A DNA stretch of 64,000 nucleotides from Bacteroidota bacterium (lineage in GTDB: Bacteria; Bacteroidota; Bacteroidia; Bacteroidales; JACABE01). Below the pieces are notes generated by a model, which was not told the origin of the DNA, did not search any database, and saw only the letters and a list, made by a program, of their open reading frames with translations. Positions 37,087 to 45,927 of the stretch are shown piece by piece. The position numbers and the translations under genes were made by a program. Location: the NCBI GenBank assembly GCA_013377005.1, contig JACABE010000001.1, forward strand, positions 87,307 through 151,306, in the 5' to 3' direction. Position 1 is the first letter of the stretch; each line of letters starts with the position of its first letter.

Positions 37087-37935
37087 TTAATTAAATGTAT
37101 ATACTATTCCTATCTGTAGATAATTAGGTATTTTTTCTTCTTTTAAATATGAATAAAAATAAACACCATTATAAATATTACTCACCCATGTTTTATAATT
37201 CATACTATTGATATAATAACTTAAACATAAACCTATTGAGCTATTATTTTTTAATAAATAATCAAAGTCTATTCTAGGCTTAAAAAAGAAACCTGCTTTT
37301 TTATTTTCATCGTTCCATCTTGAAGTTAATTTAAAATCGTACCCAAAATTTAAGGACGGACGAATTAAAAACTTATTAATAGGCTTATAATTATAAGCTA
37401 TATTAAGATACAAAGGTATGTTGATTTGATAAGGTTTAAATACAGATGATCCATCAAAATCATTAAAATAAGAAATACCTGCCCCTAAGCCTAATAAAAA
37501 ATTTTCAAATAATTTATTATCGAGACCTATGTCTTTGGGCTTAACTTGTCCTAATGCATCAAAATATATATTATTAAGACTACTGCTACCACCGTACCAA
37601 TAATAGTAAGAGTTTTCATCACCTAAACTTATACTTGAATATTGTATTGCAAAAGAAAGGCTGAATTTGTTTTTGCTACTCTTTTTTTTGTTGGGAGCAT
37701 TTTTTTCTTCGGCTTTAGCATCAATTTCTTTAAATTCTTCAACATCTTTTTTATCAATACTTATACTTTCGCCATCCAAGGTTTTTATGAGGAGCATATT
37801 ATCAACCTTATCTGTTAAATATCCCCTTATGGCTTTGCCATCTTTCATGTAAAAAATATAGGCTTTATTGGTTTCTTGAGAATAAATAGCATAACTCCAA
37901 AAAAACACTATCAATAACAATACTATTTTTTTCAT
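37087..37935 (-). CDS. Outer-membrane beta-barrel protein with N-terminal small beta domain
   Basis: A 282-aa protein: signal peptide (to about 19), a small all-beta module (YIFYMKDGKAIRGYLTDKV then DGESISIDKKDVEEF, about 25-70), a Lys-rich linker, and a beta-barrel (about 90-282) ending in QIGIVYTFN. The N-terminal module resembles those in Bacteroidota proteins that carry KDG-x-x-x-G repeats. First gene of a two-gene operon with the DUF6567-like lipoprotein. Its 80-bp upstream leader is duplicated ahead of the gene at 38098-38931. Confidence 0.75.
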   Translation of the reverse strand: MKKIVLLLIVFFWSYAIYSQETNKAYIFYMKDGKAIRGYLTDKVDNMLLIKTLDGESISIDKKDVEEFKEIDAKAEEKNAPNKKKSSKNKFSLSFAIQYSSISLGDENSYYYWYGGSSSLNNIYFDALGQVKPKDIGLDNKLFENFLLGLGAGISYFNDFDGSSVFKPYQINIPLYLNIAYNYKPINKFLIRPSLNFGYDFKLTSRWNDENKKAGFFFKPRIDFDYLLKNNSSIGLCLSYYINSMNYKTWVSNIYNGVYFYSYLKEEKIPNYLQIGIVYTFN

Positions 37936-38016
37936 ATTAGTTGTATTAAATTTTCCTACTCATTTGGCTTTTCAGATTCGCCCCGTTTATTAAAGTGGGT
38001 GCTGGACTCCACTTTT
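37936..38016 (-). repeat. Duplicated leader element, copy 1
   Basis: About 81 bp directly upstream of the gene at 37087-37935, nearly identical to 38932-39014. Contains a short stem (AAAGTGG...CCACTTT). Both copies begin right at the start codons, so they probably form the 5' untranslated regions. Confidence 0.8.
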
Positions 38017-38097
38017 AATTTCAAAACAAGACTTCTTAATTAGCAAATTATACAGTTTGAAGTCTTATTTTAAAGAAAATTGTATTAGAATTTTTAC

Positions 38098-38931
38098 TTA
38101 TAAAATAAATTTTAACGCTATTTTAAATCCTAATGAAGAATTATGATATGGTAGAGTTGCATTTGGGCTATTATTATTACTACCCTGCCAAAATAATTCC
38201 GCATTACTTGAATTGCTTTGTGTAAATTGTGAAGCTTGGTTTTTAACATCGCTAAATCCAATTTGATAATTTAACAATATGGGTAAAAATATTTTATCTG
38301 TCAATTTAAACTGAAGCCCAGCTGCTAAAATTCCACCAAAATCAAATGAATTAAATGGATTACCATTAACAAAGGCTGCACTTTCTGTCGTTGTTCCAGA
38401 ATTATCTGTTGAAGTTTGAGTACAAGTGGTTCCATTCGCAGTTGAAGTAATATTAGATCCATCTGATGCAGAAATTATATTTTCATCTGTATAGCTCATT
38501 AAAAACCCTAAATAAAAACCAGTTGAGAACATAAAAGATATATTTTGAACAGGAGTTGAAATATAATTAAATTGAATAGGTATTTTCAAATAATTTAAGG
38601 ATACAGATCTACCCCAGCTAACAGTTTCATTACCGATAGTCCAAGAGTAGTCAGAAAATTTTTGCCCTTGATGAGAATATAATAACCCAAGGCTAACTCC
38701 CATATTATCAGTAAAATTATACCCTAATTCAGCACCCATATTCATATTTATAGTTAGTGACTTATCCATTGCAACCCATGTATCAGTTGATGTTAAAATT
38801 TTAGTAACATCAAATTCCCCACCAAATGAAATTCCAGGTTGTGCTATAATTTGTAGATTTAATCCTTTTTGTGCATAAATATTATCAGCTCCAAAGGCTA
38901 ATAATAGAATAAAAAATAATAATCTTTTCAT
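38098..38931 (-). CDS. PorT-like outer-membrane beta-barrel protein
   Basis: A 277-aa protein with a signal peptide (to about 20) and an outer-membrane beta-barrel domain: AQPGISFGGEF, AELGYNFTDNMGVSLGLLY, LKIPIQFNYIS, FSTGFYLGFLM and the C-terminal SLGFKIALKFIL. A Ser/Thr-rich extracellular-type loop with two Cys lies in the middle. Belongs to the broad PorT/OMP_b-brl_2 group. Single gene with the duplicated leader upstream. Function unknown. Confidence 0.82.
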   Translation of the reverse strand: MKRLLFFILLLAFGADNIYAQKGLNLQIIAQPGISFGGEFDVTKILTSTDTWVAMDKSLTINMNMGAELGYNFTDNMGVSLGLLYSHQGQKFSDYSWTIGNETVSWGRSVSLNYLKIPIQFNYISTPVQNISFMFSTGFYLGFLMSYTDENIISASDGSNITSTANGTTCTQTSTDNSGTTTESAAFVNGNPFNSFDFGGILAAGLQFKLTDKIFLPILLNYQIGFSDVKNQASQFTQSNSSNAELFWQGSNNNSPNATLPYHNSSLGFKIALKFIL

Positions 38932-39014
38932 ATTAGTTGTATTTAATTTCCCTACTCGTATGGCTTTTCAGTATCGCCCCGTTTATTAGAGTGGGTGCTG
39001 GACTCCACTTTTTT
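38932..39014 (-). repeat. Duplicated leader element, copy 2
   Basis: About 83 bp directly upstream of the gene at 38098-38931, aligning base for base with 37936-38016 except for a handful of substitutions. The GC-rich core (GCCCCGTTTATT, then GTGGGTGCTGGACTCCAC) is the best-conserved part. Confidence 0.8.
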
Positions 39015-39037
39015 GTTTTTATTATTGTCACTTAGGG

Positions 39038-39065
39038 TGGTCAGCCCGTTGGCTTTCGCAGACCA
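39038..39065. other. GC-rich nested hairpin upstream of the duplicated leader
   Basis: TGGTC (39038-39042) pairs with GACCA (39061-39065) and encloses an AGCC-CGTT-GGCT hairpin. It stands out in a 440-bp AT-rich divergent gap (38932-39372). No other gene was found in that gap. Confidence 0.4.
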
Positions 39066-39333
39066 TAGTTATTTAAATAAATTATTAATAAATATAAACT
39101 GTTGTAAAAGTATATATTTTTTTAATATTAATCAATATATTTCATATTATTTTGTTAAATTTTTGGATGTGATCCAGATACTTTTTAAATAAAAATTTAA
39201 TTAGCTGATAATTAATATGTATGATTTTTTAATGATAGATTAAAAGTTTCTTTGCTCCTAAATAAATAGGATAACATTAGTTTAAATTACTTAGGTTGTA
39301 ATTTTTATACTTCTACCCTCTCAAAAAATTACT

Positions 39334-39341
39334 TACTTTTG
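39334..39341 (+). promoter_or_regulatory. -7 element TACTTTTG for S46 peptidase
   Basis: Matches TAnnTTTG, 31 bp ahead of the ATG at 39373. Confidence 0.5.
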
Positions 39342-39372
39342 CAATTAATTGTAATGTTTGAATATATAGATT

Positions 39373-41544
39373 ATGAAGAAATTGTCATTGGTTTTCTGTT
39401 TGTTGTTCTCTTTAAATTTAATATCAATCTCTTTAAAAGCAGATGGGGGAATGTGGATTCCTATGCTGTTGGAGCAACTGAATCAAAAAGAAATGCAAAC
39501 CATGGGTATGAAAATTACGGCTGAGGATATTTATAGTATCAATCACTCGAGTTTGAAAGATGCTATTTTGCTTTTTGGTGGTGGTTGTACTGCTGAGTTT
39601 GTGAGTAATCAGGGTTTAATTTTTACAAACCATCATTGTGGTTACAGCACAATACAATCGCATAGTTCTTTAGACCATGATTATTTAACCAATGGTTTTT
39701 GGGCTATGAAACCATCCGAAGAATTAACAAATCCGGGATTAACTGTAACTTTATTGATTAGAATGGAAGATGTTACTGCTAAAGTTTTGGCTGTTATTAA
39801 TAAAAAGATGACAGAGGTACAACGCGATGAAGCTATTGAAAAAATAAGTAAAGAAATTGCCAAAGAAGCAGTTATAGGAACTCTTTATGCAGCAAGTGTT
39901 AAACCTTTTTATTATGGCAATCAATATTATTTGTTCGTGAGTGAAGTATTTAAAGATGTTCGTTTGGTAGGAGCTCCTCCTTCAAATATAGGCAAGTTTG
40001 GTGGCGATACTGATAACTGGATGTGGCCCCGTCATACGGGCGATTTCTCTGTTTTTAGAGTTTACGTGGGAAAAGATGGCAAACCTGCTGAATATTCGCC
40101 CGATAATGTTCCTTATCAACCTAAAAAGCATTTAGAAATATCATTAAAAGGTGTTGAAAAGAACGATTTTACTTTTGTTTTCGGCTATCCCGGCCGTACA
40201 CAAGAATATCTTACTTCTTATGCAGTTGATTTATTATCGAACTTCGATAATCCTGCCCGTATAAAAATGAGAGATAAACGTTTGGAGATAATTGGCGGCG
40301 ATATGAACAATAGTAAATTAGTTCGTATTCAATATTCGGCTAAGTATGCCAGCATAGCCAACGGATGGAAAAAATGGATGGGAGAGGATAACGGTATTCA
40401 ACGCTTGCAAGCTATTTCTAAAAAACAGGAATTTGAAACAGCATTCAATAAATGGGTGCTGCAAGATGATAAACGCAAGGCTGAATATGGCAATTTAATA
40501 AACGATTTTGAGCATACTTATCATGATTTAAAACCTTATACCATGGCTTATGTGTATTTTTCGGAAGCAGGCTTAGCACCCGAAATTGTTCGCTTTGCTT
40601 ATGGGTTTAAGAAGTTGGTGGAGCAAAGTAAAGATAAATCGGTTAAACCTGAAGATTTACAAAAAACATTAGAACCATTTCAAAAAGGATTGACAGGATA
40701 TTTTAAAAACTATAATATTAATACAGATCAAAAGATTTTTGCAGATTTAATTAAGTTGTATTATCAGGATTGCGATAAAGCATTTCATCCGAAAATATTC
40801 AGTGATATTCAAAAGAAATACAAGGGTGATTTTAATCGATATGCAGTGGATGTATTCAATAAATCGATGATGGTATCGAGCGAAAAACTAAGCGGTGTAT
40901 TAAAAGATTACAAAGCAAAAGATTTTCGTAAAATAGAAAAAGATCCGGCTTACCAATTGGCATTGAGTATTTATGATAATTATACCAGTAATGTCCAGAA
41001 TTCTATCATTTCGCTGAATGACAAGATAGATAGCTTATACCGCATTTATATGAAAGCAATGATGGAAATGCAGCCCGATAAACGTTTTTTCCCTGATGCC
41101 AATTCTACCTTGAGGGTAGCTTACGGAAAGGTGAATGATTATTATCCTCGCGATGGCGTTCATTATTTGTATTACACCACCATCGAAGGCATTATGCAAA
41201 AAGAAGACAGCAGTATTTATGATTATGTAGTAGAACCTAAACTAAAAGCCCTTTATAAAGCAAAAGATTATGGACGCTATGCCAATAAATCGGGCGAAAT
41301 GCCGGTGGCCTTTACAGCTACCAATCACACTACCGGAGGTAATTCGGGTAGTCCGGTTCTAAATGCTTATGGTGAATTGATCGGACTTAATTTCGACCGC
41401 AACTGGGAAGGCACAATGAGTGATGTTATTTACGACCCTAATCAATGCCGGAATATAACCCTGGACATTCGTTATTGCTTATTTATTATTGATAAATATG
41501 CAGGTGCTAAAAATTTAATCAACGAAATGACGATTAAAGAATAA
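39373..41544 (+). CDS. S46 family dipeptidyl-peptidase, DPP11-like
   Basis: A 723-aa exported protein of normal S46 length with a signal peptide (to about 24). Catalytic elements: His in GLIFTNHHCGYS (near residue 86), Asp in the DTDNWMWPRHTGDF region, and Ser658 in TGGNSGSPV. The residue 18 after the serine is Arg676 (GLNFDRNWEG), the position where Porphyromonas DPP11 has Arg673 for Asp/Glu at P1 and DPP7 has Gly. It therefore probably removes dipeptides with acidic P1 residues in the periplasm, feeding amino-acid catabolism. Monocistronic. Confidence 0.93.
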   Translation: MKKLSLVFCLLFSLNLISISLKADGGMWIPMLLEQLNQKEMQTMGMKITAEDIYSINHSSLKDAILLFGGGCTAEFVSNQGLIFTNHHCGYSTIQSHSSLDHDYLTNGFWAMKPSEELTNPGLTVTLLIRMEDVTAKVLAVINKKMTEVQRDEAIEKISKEIAKEAVIGTLYAASVKPFYYGNQYYLFVSEVFKDVRLVGAPPSNIGKFGGDTDNWMWPRHTGDFSVFRVYVGKDGKPAEYSPDNVPYQPKKHLEISLKGVEKNDFTFVFGYPGRTQEYLTSYAVDLLSNFDNPARIKMRDKRLEIIGGDMNNSKLVRIQYSAKYASIANGWKKWMGEDNGIQRLQAISKKQEFETAFNKWVLQDDKRKAEYGNLINDFEHTYHDLKPYTMAYVYFSEAGLAPEIVRFAYGFKKLVEQSKDKSVKPEDLQKTLEPFQKGLTGYFKNYNINTDQKIFADLIKLYYQDCDKAFHPKIFSDIQKKYKGDFNRYAVDVFNKSMMVSSEKLSGVLKDYKAKDFRKIEKDPAYQLALSIYDNYTSNVQNSIISLNDKIDSLYRIYMKAMMEMQPDKRFFPDANSTLRVAYGKVNDYYPRDGVHYLYYTTIEGIMQKEDSSIYDYVVEPKLKALYKAKDYGRYANKSGEMPVAFTATNHTTGGNSGSPVLNAYGELIGLNFDRNWEGTMSDVIYDPNQCRNITLDIRYCLFIIDKYAGAKNLINEMTIKE

Positions 41545-41736
41545 ACAAAAAGTGCATTGACTACCCGAATACTTAATGTTGAATTAGTATTTCTTTTAAT
41601 AACTCTTTTTAAACCAATGTTATACTGAGTATAAAAGAACTAATTGAGTGTTTTTTTCAGAATTATTTCTTAGGCTTTCACTTTGGGTATGCTTTGCTTA
41701 TTTTTTCTTTGCATTATAGTTTTTTTCTTAATTGCT

Positions 41737-42708
41737 TTACATTCCTTTCATTTCTTTTACAGCAGAAATCATTTCGGGAAGTATTTTCATTACATCTCCA
41801 ACAATTCCATAATCTGCAGCTTCAAAAATAGGTGCTTCAGGATCTTTGTTAATGGCAACAATGCATTTTGAACTGCTGATACCACCTAAATGCTGAATAG
41901 CGCCTGAAATCCCACAAGCAATATATAAAGAAGGGGCAATCACCTTGCCCGTTTGTCCAACATGTTCTTCATGTGTACGCCAATGTTCATCAGAAACTGG
42001 TCTTGAACAGGCAGTACCTGCTCCTAATAATGCAGCAAGTTCTTCAATTGCTCCCCAATTTTCGGGTCCTTTCATACCTCTTCCACCGGAAACTACAATA
42101 TCTGCATCTGTTAGCAAAATCTTTCCACTTATTTTGTTTACATCCATCACTTTAGTTTTAATTTCTGCTTCATTGATAGCTACATCAAAGTTTTCTAAAA
42201 CAAATGATTCGGGATGTTCGTGCAAACCATAAGCATTCTGCATTAAAGTAAGTATTTTAACCGGAGTTTTAATTACAACTTTAGCAAATGCTTTGGAAGT
42301 AAATACTTTCTTTGAAACTACAAATGGTTCTATAGATAATGGTGGAGCTAATACAGCTGTAACCAAACCTGCTTTTAATCTGACGGATAAACGCGGAGCA
42401 ATAGCTTTTCCTGTATTATTATGAGCTAAAACAAGCACATTTGCATTCTCTTTTACTGCAACTTCTGCAATAACAGAAGTATAAGCCTGATTATCTATAA
42501 TATACAATTTGTTATTGATTATGGTAACTATTTTATTTGCACCATAATTGCTTAATTTATTCAATTCAGATTCATCAACATTTCCGATAGATAAAGCTGT
42601 TAATGAAGTATTTAGTTTGCTGGCAACTTCTTTGGCATACGAAACCAATTCAAAGGATAGTTTTTTGAATTTTCCATCCCAATTTTCTGTATATACGAGT
42701 ACTGACAT
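41737..42708 (-). CDS. etfA: Electron transfer flavoprotein alpha subunit
   Basis: A 323-aa protein with the N-terminal ETF domain (MSVLVYTENWDGKFKKLS) and the C-terminal FAD-binding domain: ADIVVSGGRGMKGPENW, GTACSRPVSDEHW, GQTGKVIAPSLYIACGISGA and INKDPEAPIFEAADYGIVGD. Takes electrons from acyl-CoA dehydrogenase together with EtfB. Last gene of the acyl-CoA operon. Whether this ETF bifurcates electrons cannot be settled by eye. Confidence 0.96.
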   Translation of the reverse strand: MSVLVYTENWDGKFKKLSFELVSYAKEVASKLNTSLTALSIGNVDESELNKLSNYGANKIVTIINNKLYIIDNQAYTSVIAEVAVKENANVLVLAHNNTGKAIAPRLSVRLKAGLVTAVLAPPLSIEPFVVSKKVFTSKAFAKVVIKTPVKILTLMQNAYGLHEHPESFVLENFDVAINEAEIKTKVMDVNKISGKILLTDADIVVSGGRGMKGPENWGAIEELAALLGAGTACSRPVSDEHWRTHEEHVGQTGKVIAPSLYIACGISGAIQHLGGISSSKCIVAINKDPEAPIFEAADYGIVGDVMKILPEMISAVKEMKGM

Positions 42709-42751
42709 ATTTCTTTGTTTTAATTATTGTTAATATTTTAGATTTTAGATT

Positions 42752-43114
42752 TTAGGATTTAGGATTTCGAAAAGTCCTTATTAATGAAGCTAATACTTTT
42801 TCAGCTTCATTAAACTTTTGAACATTAATTTCGTTCTTAATTTCTTTAACAAACCCTAACCTGAAAGCTAAAGTATATTGATAATGTAATTCTTTTAAAG
42901 AACCAAATGCTATTTCAAGAAATCTAACATATTCGGATTGACTTTCGCGAGCACAACCCTCAACAATATTTGATGCAACTGATACAGCAGCTCTTCTCAT
43001 TTGAGATGTTAAACCAAAAAGTTCCTCTTTAGGAAAATGATTTGTAATTTGATAAATCTCAATTGCCAATTCATCTGCAAGTTGAAAAGCTATAAGTTTG
43101 TTGTGATCTCTCAT
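42752..43114 (-). CDS. Four-helix bundle protein (23S rRNA-intervening-sequence type)
   Basis: A 120-aa protein with the S23/TIGR02436 signature: LTSQMRRAAVSVASNIVEG and YVRFLEIAFGSLKELHYQ. The family was named after proteins encoded in 23S rRNA intervening sequences, but copies are common between ordinary genes in Bacteroidota. Here it sits between etfB and etfA, with gaps of 25 and 43 bp, on the same strand. Function unknown. Confidence 0.9.
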   Translation of the reverse strand: MRDHNKLIAFQLADELAIEIYQITNHFPKEELFGLTSQMRRAAVSVASNIVEGCARESQSEYVRFLEIAFGSLKELHYQYTLAFRLGFVKEIKNEINVQKFNEAEKVLASLIRTFRNPKS

Positions 43115-43139
43115 ATTCTAAAGTCTAATGCCTAAATAC

Positions 43140-43889
43140 CTAATAAATTACTTTAGCCTCGTTGTGTAAAAGCTGAACTAATTCTCTTACATTTTCGGAA
43201 TCTATTTTCTTACAAGCTGCTTTTGGTTTTGGCAATTCATATTCGATAAACTCAGTAAAAATTTCACATGCAGAAGCACCCAAAACCTGAAGTTGTTTGG
43301 TGCGTGCAGTCATAATTCCACGCATAGAAGGAATTTTAGGTTCAATTGCTATACCTTTCTGAACAATTCCTACAAAAGGGGTATGCACTGAAATACTTTC
43401 CTGTCCACCATCTATTTCACGTTTTAAAATTACTTTACCATCTATAATATCCAAATAAGAGACCGATGAAACTGAAGGTAAGCCAATTATTTCACTTAAC
43501 ATTCCACCTACATTTGCACCATTGTAATCACTCGATTCTGTGCCACATAATATAATGTCGTAATTTTCTTTTTTAATATATTCAGCTAATTGAAAAGCAA
43601 CCGAAAAAGAATCTTGTGCATTATAATTGATACGAACACCATTATCAGCACCAATTGCCAATGCTTTTCTTATCGTAGCTTCAGATTCAGCCAAACCAAC
43701 ATTAATAACTGTTATTGTTTCAACTGCCCCGGGCTGAGCTTCTTTTATTTCAATTGTTCTTGTCAATGCAAGCTCATCCCACGGATTAATAATCCATTGA
43801 ACTCCACTAGAATCAAAACCTTTATTATCTACAAATTTAATTTTTGTAGTTGTATCAGGTACATTGTTTATACAAACTAATATTTTCAT
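43140..43889 (-). CDS. etfB: Electron transfer flavoprotein beta subunit
   Basis: Start set at 43889 because it yields MKILVCINNVPDTTTKIKF, the conserved EtfB N terminus; the ATG at 43916 adds nine atypical residues. The 249-aa product has the nucleotide-binding fold with INPWDELALTRTIEIKE, ILCGTESSDYNGANVGGM and PSMRGIMTARTKQL. Partner of EtfA, 63 bp downstream of the acyl-CoA dehydrogenase gene, an order like bcd-etfB-etfA. Confidence 0.95.
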   Translation of the reverse strand: MKILVCINNVPDTTTKIKFVDNKGFDSSGVQWIINPWDELALTRTIEIKEAQPGAVETITVINVGLAESEATIRKALAIGADNGVRINYNAQDSFSVAFQLAEYIKKENYDIILCGTESSDYNGANVGGMLSEIIGLPSVSSVSYLDIIDGKVILKREIDGGQESISVHTPFVGIVQKGIAIEPKIPSMRGIMTARTKQLQVLGASACEIFTEFIEYELPKPKAACKKIDSENVRELVQLLHNEAKVIY

Positions 43890-43952
43890 GTTTAAGTTTT
43901 TAAAGTTAGAAGTCATAAATATTCAAAATTCATAACTCATAATTCATAATTT

Positions 43953-45092
43953 CTATTTCAAAAGGCTTCTGGATATAATTATTTTTTGAACTTCAGAAGT
44001 TCCTTCATAAATCTGCGTAAGCTTAGCTTCACGCATCAAACGTTCTACATGATATTCTTTTACATAACCATAACCTCCGTGTATTTGAACTGCCTCTGTA
44101 GTAACCTCCATAGCAATATCAGCACAATATTGTTTAGCCATTGCACTTGCATTACCATAAGGTAAATGTTGGTCTTTAAGCCATGCAGCTTTTAAACAAA
44201 GATTACGGGCATTTTCAATTTTAACAGCCATATCTGATAATTTGAATGCAACAGACTGATGATTGAATATTTCAGTACCAAATGCTTTACGTTCACGTGA
44301 ATATTTCAATGCACGTTCAAAAGCACCTGATGCTATTCCCAAAGCTTGTGATGCTATTCCAATTCTACCACCATCTAATGTTTTCATAGCAAATGTAAAA
44401 CCAAATCCATCCTCTCCTATTCTGTTTTCTTTTGGAACTTTTACATCATTAAACATCACAGAATGTGTATCGGATGCTCGCATTCCCATTTTATTTTCAT
44501 GTGGTCCGAGAGTAATACCCGGAGTATCTTTATCAACTATAAAAGCATTGATTCCTTTGTGTTTTTTATCTGGATATGTTTGGGCTATAACCAGATAAGT
44601 TGATGCCAAACTTGCATTGGTTATCCAATTTTTAGTACCATTCAAAAGATAGTAATCACCTTTTTCTTCAGCAGTTGTACGCTGAGAAGTTGCATCCGAA
44701 CCTGCTTCGGGCTCTGAAAGCAGAAACGCACCAATCTTTTCCCCTCTAGCCAATGGCTTTAAATATTTTTCCTTTTGAAATTCATTTCCAAAATTTTCTA
44801 AACCCCAATTAACAAGTGAATTGCAAACAGACATCAAAACGCTTATTGATGCATCTACTTTTGAGATTTCTTCCATTGCCAATACATAAGAAACTGTATC
44901 CATTCCACCTCCATCGTATTTGGGATCAGTCATCATTCCTAAAAAGCCTAATTCGGCAAGCTTTTTAATGTGAGATGCAGATTGTTCTGCTTTATCGTCT
45001 CTTTCAATAACATCAAGCAGTAATTCTCTTTCTGCAAAATCCTTTGCAGCTTGCTGAATCATTAATTGTTCTTCTGTTAATTTAAAATCCAT
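43953..45092 (-). CDS. Acyl-CoA dehydrogenase
   Basis: A 379-aa FAD enzyme of standard length: N-terminal helical domain, beta domain with LLSEPEAGSDATSQRTTA and NGTKNWITNA, C-terminal domain ending YEGTSEVQ. The catalytic base is E363 in YEGTSEVQ, the short/butyryl-CoA dehydrogenase position. Oxidises an acyl-CoA to the 2-enoyl-CoA and passes electrons to the ETF encoded next door. Chain-length preference cannot be read. Confidence 0.96.
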   Translation of the reverse strand: MDFKLTEEQLMIQQAAKDFAERELLLDVIERDDKAEQSASHIKKLAELGFLGMMTDPKYDGGGMDTVSYVLAMEEISKVDASISVLMSVCNSLVNWGLENFGNEFQKEKYLKPLARGEKIGAFLLSEPEAGSDATSQRTTAEEKGDYYLLNGTKNWITNASLASTYLVIAQTYPDKKHKGINAFIVDKDTPGITLGPHENKMGMRASDTHSVMFNDVKVPKENRIGEDGFGFTFAMKTLDGGRIGIASQALGIASGAFERALKYSRERKAFGTEIFNHQSVAFKLSDMAVKIENARNLCLKAAWLKDQHLPYGNASAMAKQYCADIAMEVTTEAVQIHGGYGYVKEYHVERLMREAKLTQIYEGTSEVQKIIISRSLLK

Positions 45093-45135
45093 AATTGTAT
45101 TTGTTTAATTGTTTGTTCATTTATGTAATATAAAC

Positions 45136-45927
45136 CTAGAAGGTTTTAGTTTTTTTTATAGTTTCAATAAATTCTTTTATCAACATTCTAACTTCCTTTT
45201 CTTTTTCAAAATGAGGTACATGCTTACAATCAGATAAGAAATGAAGTATAACTTCAGATTTAGTATTATTTTTTATAGTTTCCAATTGTTTAAAACTACC
45301 GAAAAAATCCTCAACTCCTTGAATTACCAAAACAGGAGATGTTATGTTTTTTAATTCATTCTCAATATTCCATTCTTTAATTTCCGTTGTAAGCCACAAA
45401 TCAGTCCATTCTGTAAATAATTTTTCTGTTTTTGCACCTTGATGTTTTTTCAGTCCTTTCATAAAAGCTTGACTATTATAAAATTCAGCTTTTAGATTTT
45501 TAATTCCATTAACTGTTATTTCTTCCACAATAACATGAGCGGCTTCAGAAACAACTCCAATCACCTTATCAGGGAAAAAAGATGCAAAAAGCAGAGATAT
45601 TGTTGCTCCATCACTATGTCCCACCAAAATCACCTTATTTTTAACATTCAGATTATTAAGTAATTCAGGTAAAAAAATAAATGCCTCATCGTGTAAATAA
45701 TCAGCATATAATGTATGTTTTCTATCTGAAGACAATCCATATCCTATTCTATCATAAACAATACCGCTAAGATTAACTTCATCACAGATTTTTTGAGGGA
45801 TATCTTTCCATTGTGAAATACTACCCAATCCTTCATGTAGATATACCAAAACAGGTTTTCCATCATCAAGCAATTGCTTATTTATAAAATTATAGTTAAT
45901 AATATGGTCGCTTACTTCAATCTGCAT
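45136..45927 (-). CDS. Alpha/beta hydrolase in the acyl-CoA operon
   Basis: A 263-aa alpha/beta-hydrolase fold protein: oxyanion strand VYLHEGLGSISQW, nucleophile Ser105 in GHSDG, acid in QGVEDFFG and His in CKHVPHFEKE. Its start overlaps the stop of the nitronate monooxygenase-like gene by one base (TAATG), so the two are translationally coupled. May be a thioesterase or an ester hydrolase acting on an intermediate of the pathway; the substrate is unknown. Confidence 0.88.
   Translation of the reverse strand: MQIEVSDHIINYNFINKQLLDDGKPVLVYLHEGLGSISQWKDIPQKICDEVNLSGIVYDRIGYGLSSDRKHTLYADYLHDEAFIFLPELLNNLNVKNKVILVGHSDGATISLLFASFFPDKVIGVVSEAAHVIVEEITVNGIKNLKAEFYNSQAFMKGLKKHQGAKTEKLFTEWTDLWLTTEIKEWNIENELKNITSPVLVIQGVEDFFGSFKQLETIKNNTKSEVILHFLSDCKHVPHFEKEKEVRMLIKEFIETIKKTKTF

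Noticed and set aside
39122-39135. FNR-like match TTAAT-ATTA-ATCAA
   Set aside because: It lacks the TTGA half-site on one side, sits in very AT-rich DNA and is about 240 bp from the S46 peptidase start. Likely chance.
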